Part shown: positions 38,266-45,101 of the stretch, piece after piece
Position numbering within the stretch: the first letter of the stretch is position 1
Layout of the letters: each line of letters begins with the position of its first letter
DNA from: an uncultured Tenacibaculum sp.
GTDB lineage: Bacteria; Bacteroidota; Bacteroidia; Flavobacteriales; Flavobacteriaceae
DNA length: 64,000 bases
NCBI RefSeq assembly: GCF_947494125.1
Contig: NZ_CANLTU010000002.1
Location: forward strand, 248,001-312,000
Reading direction: 5' to 3'
Notes under the pieces: generated by a model
Databases searched by the model: none
Told to the model about the DNA's origin: nothing
The model's input: only the letters and a program-made list of their open reading frames with translations
Position numbers and translations under genes: made by a program

Positions 38266-38354
38266 ATAAAAGCTCCCGAAGGAGCTGATAAAAAAGGGAA
38301 TTAAATTTTTCATAACGATAAAATCGTTATTGTAATTTTTCAAATAAAATATGA
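38266..38354 (-). ncRNA. short leftward RNA-like unit under the dyad promoter
   Basis: A predicted transcript of about 90 nt runs from the -7 box at 38361 to the terminator AGCTCC-CGAA-GGAGCT with T-rich run (38286-38266). An internal hairpin AACGATTTTATCGTT-like (near 38322) is present. No plausible protein. It shares its terminator type with 19047, 19278 and 32131. Confidence 0.5.
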
Positions 38355-38360
38355 GGGGTG

Positions 38361-38417
38361 CAAAAATATATACTACTGAAGAATAAGAGAGGTAAAAAAC
38401 CGTAAAAAAAGTAAGGA
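38361..38417 (-). promoter_or_regulatory. dyad-operator promoter of the 38.3-kb RNA unit
   Basis: CAAAAATA (38361), 29 nt, A plus ACCGTA-N7-TAAGGA (38399-38417), with GCCGTAAA 22 bp from the first ACC. Confidence 0.65.
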
Positions 38418-38610
38418 TAAGCCGTAAAATTTAAATAAGATGAGAAAACTTGTATTTTTGAGGATCTAGATTGCCTTTTCATTACAAGTTATTGATCCTT
38501 AAAATAAAAAAAAAGTATACTAATTATGTGTTGTTTACAATAAGTTAACTGCTAATGAGTATTGAATTTTATATTAAAAATTTAGAAAACGAATATTAAA
38601 ACAAGTGTAA

Positions 38611-38635
38611 AATAAAAAAGCGAACCGAAGCTCGC
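38611..38635 (-). terminator. terminator of peptide 6 gene
   Basis: GCGA/TCGC stem around CTTCGG-type loop sequence with TTTTTTATTTT on the minus strand, 12 bases past the stop. Confidence 0.65.
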
Positions 38636-38646
38636 ATTTTAAAAAT

Positions 38647-38814
38647 TTAATCCCATAAACCACAGCAGTGAGGATTAATAGGTAAAAGACAAATAGTTGC
38701 TTCTCTTGGTAATGGAACACATAATTCATTAACAGCAGGGTCTCCACCACCATTAATCGATTGTTGTTCAGTTTTGTTTAAAGTTGAACCTAAGTTTGAA
38801 ATGTTCTTTAACAT
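38647..38814 (-). CDS. double-glycine leader peptide 6 (55 aa, 4 Cys core)
   Basis: ATG 38814 opens the shared leader MLKNISNLGST...LNKTEQQS with INGG; the 32-residue core GDPAVNELCVPLPRE onward has four Cys including a CC pair and ends GLWD. A much longer upstream frame exists but crosses the -7 box and the operator, so it is rejected. The dyad promoter is intact. Function unknown. Confidence 0.74.
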   Translation of the reverse strand: MLKNISNLGSTLNKTEQQSINGGGDPAVNELCVPLPREATICLLPINPHCCGLWD

Positions 38815-38835
38815 GATATAAATTTTTAAGTTTCT

Positions 38836-38892
38836 CAAACTTAGAGATAAATAAAAAAAAAGAGTTAAAAAAAACCGTAATAAAAGTAAGGT
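38836..38892 (-). promoter_or_regulatory. dyad-operator promoter of peptide 6
   Basis: CAAACTTA (38836), 29 nt, A plus ACCGTAATAAAAGTAAGGT (38874-38892), with ACCTTG 22 bp from the first ACC. Confidence 0.7.
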
Positions 38893-38962
38893 TTCACCTT
38901 GTTTAACTAAAATCATTAGAATAATTATTGATTTAAACTGTTTATTAAAAATAATAATTTTG

Positions 38963-39318
38963 ATGACTTATAAATATGAACTATTAATGAGTATTGTTTT
39001 TTTATTTCTTTATAGTTGTAAAAAGACCTAATTCTTCAAACAGGTGTATCATCTAATATGAAAGGATATAAAATTGCTTTTGGAGATACTAAAAAAATAT
39101 ACCTAATGAATCCAGACGGAAGTAATGTAGAAGAATTAGTAGATGCTAGCCCAGTTTTGGGATATGTTTCATGGGATGAGAAAGCTTAGTATGTGTATTT
39201 TTCAAATACCAAAGGAGAAAATAAAAATCAATCTATTAGGAATTTTGATAACAACAAAATTATGTTCTCTTTGAAATTGGAGGTGAAAATAGAAAAAGAG
39301 GTATGGCTAAATATTTAA
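38963..39318 (+). pseudogene. broken TolB-like (PD40) lipoprotein
   Basis: A signal with lipobox (SIVFLFLYSCK) runs into a stop, but the next frame continues as KDLILQTGVSSNMKGY and then IAFGDTKKIYLMNPDGSN, the repeat signature of TolB-like beta-propellers. A TAG at 39187 interrupts the frame, and the remaining 40 codons end at 39318. One frameshift, one nonsense codon and loss of most repeats make this a relic. A tail-fibre-type terminator follows at 39415. Confidence 0.65.
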
Positions 39319-39720
39319 CAAGTAATACATATGGTATAAAATATATATTGAACCTTTCGGGTTGGCTATGACATCTTATACTAAATGTTAGAATTAAAAT
39401 ATTATCTACCACAGATCAACATCTAATAAGTGTTGTTTTTTAGGTCAAAAATTTAAGGATATATATATTAAAATAAGTGTAATAAAAAATGCTCCTTCAG
39501 GAGCATTTTTTCACTAACTATTAAAAACTGAATTTTCTGAAAATGTGTTTTAAAAATAAAGAGTGCTTAAAATAAACACCCTCTATTTTATTTAATTCAA
39601 GGGGTACACGTTTGTTTAACTAGTTATGATGAGTTTACCCTAATTGATTAACATTTATTTAAGATAATATTAACAAAATGATAGTTAAAAGTAAAATAAA
39701 GAAAAACAGTAGTACGAATA
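39319..39720. other. gene-free stretch with two orphan terminators
   Basis: ATCAACATCTAATAAGTGTTG plus T-run at 39415-39441 matches the tail-fibre gene terminators, but no tail-fibre coding sequence precedes it. ATGCTCCTTCAGGAGCAT with T-runs on both sides lies at 39485-39511. No coding frame supported. Confidence 0.45.
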
Positions 39721-39722
39721 AT

Positions 39723-39790
39723 AAAAAAGAACCCACTCAAAGATTGAGTGGGAAATTGCTATGAAAAAGAACTTAAGACGTCTCTTAAGT
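39723..39790 (-). ncRNA. two-hairpin small RNA family, copy 2
   Basis: Hairpin 1 ACTTAAGA-GACG-TCTTAAGT (39790-39771), the shared linker, and terminator CCCACTCAA-TCT-TTGAGTGGG with T-run (39752-39723). Sequence is almost identical to copy 1 but the promoter differs: here the dyad operator is used. Confidence 0.7.
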
Positions 39791-39794
39791 GATG

Positions 39795-39862
39795 CGAAAT
39801 TACTTAGAGTTTAATAAATAAAAGAATAAAAAACCGTAAAAAAAGTAAGGTAAAACCGTAAA
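39795..39862 (-). promoter_or_regulatory. dyad-operator promoter of two-hairpin RNA copy 2
   Basis: CGAAATTA (TAATTTCG on the minus strand, one mismatch to the -7 box), 29 nt, A plus ACCGTA-N7-TAAGGT (39833-39851) and a full second ACCGTAAA 22 bp from the first. Confidence 0.62.
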
Positions 39863-39908
39863 ATAAATATTTTCAGATTAAAGTATGAATTAATAATTTT
39901 CCATAGGT

Positions 39909-40637
39909 TTATTTAAATACAATATTCCCGCCAGATTTTTTTACTTCTGTAGCTAGTTTTGTTTCCATTTCCGAAAGTTTATATACGATCAATATAACTA
40001 GTAAAGCTTCTGGTATTTGCATAATATCCGATATTATTAATGCTTGAGCCCCTTCAATTAATTGATCAATTGTACTGTCTTTAAACGCGGTTTTTAATAC
40101 ATACTTTCCTATAAAATTTGAAAAGATAAAAAATGTCCACCATAGTCCGATTATTAGACCACCACTTTTTAAAACATAAGAAGAATTATATTTTTTTATT
40201 TTTTCTTGAGTTTCTGTCCAAATCTCATTCATAATTTGAACAGGACGGAAAAGAAAAAGAATAGGAACAAACCAAGACCAAACCGCTGTTGATTCACTGT
40301 GTTTTATATAACTTATTTTTAATCGGTGTAAATTTCCATATGCTCTTCTGAACCAGTTTAAAAATACAATTATTGAAGCTATGTGTAAACCAGTTTGTAA
40401 TAATCCTATTATCATTTGCATTAAATCACTTGCATTAACATCAATTTCATCAATAGAGTTTCCTTGTTGTACACTTTTAAGAAGGGATAACTCAAAGTAT
40501 CCAGAAAGAAGACTAACAAATAATAAACTAGTTAATGCCCAAAAGACATTTATTAATATTTTGGCTCTTTTAGAGTTGTCCCATATTTCAATTTTTTTAG
40601 CTAAGTTTTCAGTTGTTGTATTTTCTATTTCGTTCAT
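39909..40637 (-). CDS. DUF4328 family membrane protein
   Basis: The 242-aa protein has about five or six hydrophobic segments and the DUF4328 signature WSWFVPILFLFRPVQIMNEIW near residue 123. Family function is unknown. It lies leftward with the two-hairpin RNA copy 2 and dyad promoter at its 3' side, so it is not controlled by them. Confidence 0.85.
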   Translation of the reverse strand: MNEIENTTTENLAKKIEIWDNSKRAKILINVFWALTSLLFVSLLSGYFELSLLKSVQQGNSIDEIDVNASDLMQMIIGLLQTGLHIASIIVFLNWFRRAYGNLHRLKISYIKHSESTAVWSWFVPILFLFRPVQIMNEIWTETQEKIKKYNSSYVLKSGGLIIGLWWTFFIFSNFIGKYVLKTAFKDSTIDQLIEGAQALIISDIMQIPEALLVILIVYKLSEMETKLATEVKKSGGNIVFK

Positions 40638-40878
40638 TTTTATTTAAAGTAAAGTGATTAGTTGTTAGTATTGTATAAGATAAAGTTTATAGATTATAAG
40701 CTTGTATAATTTATATGTGTGTTCTAAAGAATATTTTAAATGTGAGAGTTCATAGCAGATGCTAAATTAAATAAAATATAGCTATTTTATAAATCTAAAT
40801 TTTAAATAAAGAGATCCCAAGATTCTTATTATATATTTTTTTTTAATAAAGTATAGCTTTTGTTAGCAATTCTCATTT

Positions 40879-41120
40879 TTCTCAGAAATAGCTTCTGCTA
40901 AAGAGGTAAAAAAAATGGAGTTAATATTGGTAGTTTTCAAATAAAGTTATTACAAAAAATTGAAGAATTAACTTTGTATACTATCTCACAAGAGAAAGAA
41001 ATTAAGGGACTGAAAAAGCAAAATTCTATAATTGAAAAACTAGAAGAAGAAAATAAACTTTTGAAATCTTTAGTAGAAAGAATTTCAAAAATAGAAAAGA
41101 AACTAGAAAGCAAAAACTAA
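40879..41120 (+). pseudogene. C-terminal relic of a third tail-fibre-like gene
   Basis: An open stretch of 80 codons without a start reads FSEIASAKEVKKNGVNIG then LLQKIEELTLYTISQEKEIKG and a coiled-coil tail, aligning with the C-termini of the genes at 30219 and 43443. An in-frame TAG lies just upstream (40864), and no signal peptide or body remains. The palindromic terminator at 41213 follows. Confidence 0.75.
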
Positions 41121-41212
41121 GAACATTATGGCTTATAATAAGGCAAGAAACCCATTAAATTGAGGTTTATATAAATTGTTTTTAAAAATATATATTTAAA
41201 ACAAAAGCTCCT

Positions 41213-41233
41213 TAATTAAGGAGCTTTTTTATG
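41213..41233. terminator. bidirectional terminator
   Basis: AAAAGCTCCTTAATTAAGG and its complement form a perfect palindrome with T-run, between the tail-fibre relic and the lipoprotein gene. Confidence 0.8.
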
Positions 41234-41273
41234 TCAAATAAAATAAATATTTTTATAAAAGTAAATTAATGAT

Positions 41274-41846
41274 TTATATTCTTTCAAATACATAAGCAAA
41301 ACTATATTCACCTACATATTCAGAACCTGTAGAGAAAACCATTCTGTCTTCGGTTAATTCAGATAAACGATAAGAATCTATACTTGATATAGTAGAAGTT
41401 TCACCATTTATATTTTTAATTCTTGTGTATTTTAACACTAAGGTAATTTCAATTACAGTTTCACCATTAAGTTTATAAGGAACATATAAAAGTTTTCCTT
41501 CAAAATTTTCTGCGTCACTATTTGTTTTAAAACAGCGATTATTACCTAAATCAATTTTAAGATTCTCTACACTTGCATTTGTTGCAGAAGCTTTAAAAGT
41601 ATAAACATCGTCAGATACACAATCATTATTTAATACAGTAGGGTAATTCATTTGTTCTTGAGGGAGAATTACATTTGTTAATTTCCAAGATTTTTCACTT
41701 CCTCCATGCATTTTTACTAGATCTGTAGCTTTAAAATCAGTAATAATAACTTTTGAAGCCTCTAAATTATCGTCAGTCTGACAATTAGCAAAAGTTAAAG
41801 CCATAGTTAACACAAATAGTGTTTTTTTAAAAGTTTGAATTTTCAT
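41274..41846 (-). CDS. lipoprotein of unknown function (lipocalin-like size)
   Basis: The 190-aa precursor has a signal peptide with lipobox TFANC. The mature part has strands with a WKLTNVILPQEQ start, two Cys (NNDCVSD, NNRCFKT) that could pair, and the C-terminal YSFAYVFERI. The W-x-L-T opening after a SEKSWKL stretch resembles lipocalin-like Bacteroidetes lipoproteins, but I cannot assign a family. No operon partner. Confidence 0.7.
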   Translation of the reverse strand: MKIQTFKKTLFVLTMALTFANCQTDDNLEASKVIITDFKATDLVKMHGGSEKSWKLTNVILPQEQMNYPTVLNNDCVSDDVYTFKASATNASVENLKIDLGNNRCFKTNSDAENFEGKLLYVPYKLNGETVIEITLVLKYTRIKNINGETSTISSIDSYRLSELTEDRMVFSTGSEYVGEYSFAYVFERI

Positions 41847-42057
41847 TTACATTTTGATGTTTATTGATTATTTTTTCTCTTTCATTTTACAATTTGCATG
41901 CCAAAACTATCTTTTTAAAATCAATAAAAAAAATGATAAACAATAATTTGTAGAGAAAAATATATGGCTAAATTTGGTGATTTTATGAAGAAAATTTTGT
42001 TTTTAAATTAGTTTTAAATCCTTTATTATTTAACATAGTTCTTTGTTATCTATAGTT

Positions 42058-42201
42058 TTATTTGTTCTTAACTTTCTCAAATTTAATAGCAGCATAAATT
42101 CTACAAATTCTGTAAATTTCATTCTTGTTTTCTTTTAGTAGTTTTTCAAGAGTATCTTGTAAATTATTTATGTATTTAAAAGTGTCAATAAAAGAGTTGT
42201 T
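42058..42201 (-). pseudogene. unrecognised C-terminal coding fragment
   Basis: The minus strand reads NNSFIDTFKYINNLQDTLE and on to IRICRI-like and KFEKVKNK before a stop, about 47 codons, preceded by an in-frame stop and without a start codon. Composition is protein-like and helical. It is probably a gene remnant. Confidence 0.35.
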
Positions 42202-42280
42202 AGCTTATTTTTTACCGAATTGTTTCTTGCCAATTCGAGATAAAACTAACTTAATAAAATAAGACTAATTTTTTGTATGC

Positions 42281-42376
42281 TTAACCTAAGATAAGGTAAG
42301 AAACAATCATGACTGTTGCCCAAACAAAGCTGTTAATAATTATTGTGTTGCTTAAAAGCTGTTTAGTTTTTTTCAT
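42281..42376 (-). CDS. possible 31-aa single-span membrane peptide
   Basis: ATG 42376 to TAA 42281 encodes MKKTKQLLSNTIIIN then a hydrophobic span SFVWATVMIVSYLILG. Positive N-terminus and one membrane helix are consistent with a small membrane protein. No promoter or homologue is recognised, so chance cannot be excluded. Confidence 0.35.
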   Translation of the reverse strand: MKKTKQLLSNTIIINSFVWATVMIVSYLILG

Positions 42377-42447
42377 ATTCTTGAAATTTAACGTACACCT
42401 ATTTTAAGGTGTTTCTATTCTTTTAATAACAAGTTTTCCTGTTTATA

Positions 42448-42690
42448 CAAACTCTCGAGCCAAAGTATAAAACTCGCAACTTATTTATGCAAACTCTCGA
42501 CCCAAAGTATAAAACTCGTAACTTATTTATGCAAACTCTCGACCCAAAGTATAAAACTCGTAACTTATTTATACAAACTCTCAACCCAAAGTATAAAACT
42601 CGTAACTTATTTATACAAACTCTCAACCCAAAGTATAAAACTCGTAACCTATTTGTACAAACTCTTGACCAAAATATAAACCAAAGTTAA
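42448..42690. repeat. 42-bp tandem repeat (minisatellite), five full copies plus a partial
   Basis: Units start at 42448, 42490, 42532, 42574, 42616 and 42658 (partial) with the core CAAACTCTCGACCCAAAGTA and a few substitutions each. Because 42 is a multiple of three, both strands stay open (14-residue repeats), but neither frame has protein-like features. Confidence 0.9.
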
Positions 42691-42729
42691 TTTTTTACTA
42701 AGCTGTCTTATTGAGCAAATATGGTAGTA

Positions 42730-42831
42730 TATAAAAAAGAAAAGAAGCAATCCCTATAATAGGTAATACTTCTTTTCTAAAAACTAACTAATCAATCAAA
42801 CTATATAATGAAAAAAACAAAATCTTAATTT
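42730..42831 (-). ncRNA. variable-loop small RNA family, copy g
   Basis: Terminator stem AGAAAAGAAG/CTTCTTTTCT (42738-42778) with a larger loop containing its own small CCTATTATAGG hairpin, full ACTAACTAATCAATCAAACT tail, T-run to the left. It and copy d have the best conserved bodies. Confidence 0.66.
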
Positions 42832-42837
42832 ATACTT

Positions 42838-42904
42838 CAAAGATATAGAAGGAGATAAGTTAATATTTTGAATTTTAGGTAAAGAGTATTAAAGTATAGA
42901 TGAG
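42838..42904 (-). promoter_or_regulatory. direct-repeat promoter of RNA copy g
   Basis: CAAAGATA (42838), exactly 30 nt, TAGGTAAA (42876), exactly 13 nt, TAGATGAG (42897). Confidence 0.7.
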
Positions 42905-42959
42905 AGGAGTTTTTCTGCAAACTAAGTAAAATAAATCTTTGATATTTAATTATAAAAAG

Positions 42960-43055
42960 AAAACCCTCTATTTTTGATAGAGGGTTTTATATAAGGTATA
43001 AAAAAGAGTCTATTCTTCTATTGAGTGATAAACTTGGTTTACATCATTTAGAGGT
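42960..43055 (-). pseudogene. duplicate of the yebC 3' end and its terminator
   Basis: CCCTCTA/TAGAGGG terminator (42960-42989) followed at 43013-43050 by a segment reading DVNQVYHSIEE-stop on the minus strand, the same C-terminus as YebC at 47234 (DVNQVYHSMEE). About 38 bp align with only a few differences, including 19 identical bases, and then similarity ends. Confidence 0.7.
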
Positions 43056-43180
43056 CTTAAATAGCTTACTTTACTTGGGTTTTGTAAGTTGTTTAATATT
43101 ATTTGGTTTATTATTTTAGTTTTCAAACGCACTTTTTAGAATAAACAAACATTAAAATTAATTTAATTATTGGATTATTA

Positions 43181-43312
43181 TTAACTCAACCATTTATAAA
43201 TTAAATATGCGATGCCGCAAATTGCTATAAAAAAGATGCCAGCAGAGGCAGGAAATGGTTCTTTATTTTTATAGTACTCATAATAGTCTTTGTATTTCTT
43301 AGGCCATTTCAT
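43181..43312 (-). CDS. 43-aa single-span membrane protein
   Basis: ATG 43312 to TAA 43181 encodes MKWPKKYKDYYEYYKNKEP then a hydrophobic helix ASAGIFFIAICGIAYLIY and KWLS. A positively charged aromatic N-terminus followed by one membrane span is a plausible small inner-membrane protein. It lies divergent from tail-fibre gene 2. Family not recognised. Confidence 0.5.
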   Translation of the reverse strand: MKWPKKYKDYYEYYKNKEPFPASAGIFFIAICGIAYLIYKWLS

Positions 43313-43386
43313 TCTATAAAGTTAATGAATTTAAAATAATAGTAGTTATCCGACACTTTAAAAACGGAAAAAGTTCATAGACATAA

Positions 43387-43414
43387 TTGTGGGAAGTAAA
43401 AATATGTACTTTTG
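43387..43414 (+). promoter_or_regulatory. promoter of tail-fibre-like gene 2
   Basis: TTG (43387), 17 nt, TACTTTTG (43407-43414). The sequence from the -7 box to the ATG resembles that before gene 1 (TATATTTT, then CTAAAATTT and AAATAAATTATTATG). Confidence 0.6.
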
Positions 43415-43442
43415 TTTTTCTAAATTTTACAAATAAATTATT

Positions 43443-44381
43443 ATGAAAAAAAAAATTGCTATTATAGCTATGTTAGGTGCTAGTATATTATGTAAAGCTC
43501 AAACTATTGAATATCCAATAAAACAAGAAAGTCAGAAAATAAATAATAGTCCTTGGTATGGATTAGGACAGAGTAATGTGATATTTCGAAACACAACATA
43601 TTCTGCAATGCAGTTAGCCGGGTATTATGGAGTTTTATTAAAAACAGGAACAGGTAATTTTGCTTTTGATTATCATGGAAATTTAGGAATTGGTACTATA
43701 GCCCCTGAAGTTAAATTACAAGTTCAAGGAAGTCCCGCAAATGGTATTGTAGGTACTGAAGAAATATTTAAGATAGGAAGGTCTATAACAAGTGGAGCTT
43801 CTTTTCAACAAGCAGCATCGTTTAAGTTAGGAAGATATGCAGTTCCTGGTGGAATTTACGAATCGTTTACACGTCTTGATATAGCTTTAAAAGGGAATAC
43901 TGCATCTTCAGATTATAATACAGATGTAACAGTTATGACATTACAAAACAATGGTAATGTAGGAATAGGAACAACAAATCCAGGAATATGGAAATTAGCC
44001 GTTAATGGAGCTATTAGGGCTAAAGAAATAAAAGTTGAAACTGGATGGTCTGATTTTGTCTTTTATGATGATTATAAATTACCTACGTTAGAAGAAGTAG
44101 AAAGACATATTAAAGAAAAAGGGCATTTAAAAGATATTCCAAGTGCAAAAGAAGTTTCTGAAGACGGAATTTTTCTTGGAGAGATGGATTCTAAATTATT
44201 ACAAAAAATTGAAGAATTAACACTCTATACCATTGAACAAGAAAAGAAAATAAAATTCCTTGAAAATCAAACAAAAGAAATTGAAGAATTAAAAAAGCAA
44301 AATTTTAAGATTGAAGAGCAACAAAAGAAAATTGAAAAGTTAGAAACTTTAGTTAATAGATTATTGAAAAATAAAAAATAA
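43443..44381 (+). CDS. secreted tail-fibre-like protein 2
   Basis: The 312-aa protein has a signal peptide ending CKAQ, VGIGTTNP-type repeats in the middle (NLGIGTIAPEVKLQV and NVGIGTTNPGIWKLAV), and a C-terminal domain GWSDFVFYDDYKLPTLEE to FLGEMDSKLLQKIEEL followed by a coiled coil. The C-terminal 110 residues are close to those of the 465-aa paralogue at 30219 while the body differs, suggesting a conserved anchoring or trimerisation end with changeable body. It has its own promoter and terminator. Confidence 0.75.
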   Translation: MKKKIAIIAMLGASILCKAQTIEYPIKQESQKINNSPWYGLGQSNVIFRNTTYSAMQLAGYYGVLLKTGTGNFAFDYHGNLGIGTIAPEVKLQVQGSPANGIVGTEEIFKIGRSITSGASFQQAASFKLGRYAVPGGIYESFTRLDIALKGNTASSDYNTDVTVMTLQNNGNVGIGTTNPGIWKLAVNGAIRAKEIKVETGWSDFVFYDDYKLPTLEEVERHIKEKGHLKDIPSAKEVSEDGIFLGEMDSKLLQKIEELTLYTIEQEKKIKFLENQTKEIEELKKQNFKIEEQQKKIEKLETLVNRLLKNKK

Positions 44382-44414
44382 GCATAACTATTTATAAATA
44401 TTACTTACCACAGA

Positions 44415-44443
44415 TCAACACCTAACAAGTGTTGATTTTTTTA
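44415..44443 (+). terminator. terminator of tail-fibre-like gene 2
   Basis: ATCAACAC/GTGTTGAT stem followed by seven T; same type as at 31643 and 39415. Confidence 0.85.
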
Positions 44444-45101
44444 TGTCAAAAACGTAGAAAATAAATACTAAAATGACTGTAATTAAAGAAGCCCCCAAAA
44501 AAACAATCACAATGGGTGTATTGAAAGATCATTTATTTTGAGAACTCCTCATTGTTAGACGCACAATTATAAGAATCTTACACCTAAAAAATAAATAATA
44601 GATGAAGTGACATATTTTTTAAGTAAAAAAGAAGTAATTGCAGCTATGAAGCAAGGAAAAAAAAGTAACTCATGAGGCTTTTCTGATAACGAACAGATAT
44701 CCATGAATAAAAGAAAGATGGTTTTTGTTCTGATTTACTTAAAGCAGAACCTAAATTTGAAATTTTATAAATGCAAAGGATAAATGTATTAAAGTAAAAC
44801 AAAGTGTAGATAATAGGAACTTTCTACAAACTAAGTAAAATAAACCTTTGATTATTAATTAAAATAGTTGGCTGCAATATCCATAAAGTAGATAAAGAAG
44901 TATTTCATCTGAAGGAGCTACATTAAACATCTTTTCATCATGTTATTGAATGTTTAATCTGCTTTCTTTGTCAATTTACTCAATCTTTTCTTGCTTCGAT
45001 TCAGACATTTTTCTTGTTTCAAAAAAAGCCTTGATATCAGCCAAGGCAACATATTCTGTTGTTACAGAAATTAAATCTAGTCATTGTTCATTTAAACAAA
45101 A
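44444..45101. other. degenerate stretch with gene remnants
   Basis: A plus-strand fragment near 44618-44690 reads LSKKEVIAAMKQGKK then shifts frame at an A-run and continues VTHEAF; no start or full gene. Bases 44808-44865 resemble 42897-42960 (upstream end of RNA copy g). A short MSESKQEKIE frame near 45010 (minus) ends at once. Nothing intact is supported. Confidence 0.4.
44717..44769 (-). pseudogene. second decayed double-glycine leader
   Basis: The minus strand reads KISNLGSALSKSEQK, matching the shared leader, but the ATG-TTA-AAA start has been lost and the INGG and core are gone (PSFF follows). Confidence 0.6.

Noticed and set aside
38815-38916. Longer N-terminus for peptide 6 (34 extra residues)
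   Set aside because: It would span the -7 box and dyad operator; all six leaders begin at the same MLKN, so the short start is right.
42423-42690. Two overlapping 67-codon frames across the tandem repeat, one on each strand
   Set aside because: Both exist only because the 42-bp period is a multiple of three; neither has initiation signals or protein-like composition.
42448-42690. Possible CRISPR array
   Set aside because: Units are contiguous with no unique spacers and no cas genes are near; it is a minisatellite.
44618-44690. Fragment LSKKEVIAAMKQGKK then VTHEAF as a real small gene
   Set aside because: A frameshift, no start codon and early stops leave only a remnant; family not assigned.
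18822-45101. Prophage or transposon explanation for the island
   Set aside because: No integrase, transposase, capsid, terminase or lysis gene is visible; the tail-fibre-like proteins have signal peptides, unlike phage structural proteins.
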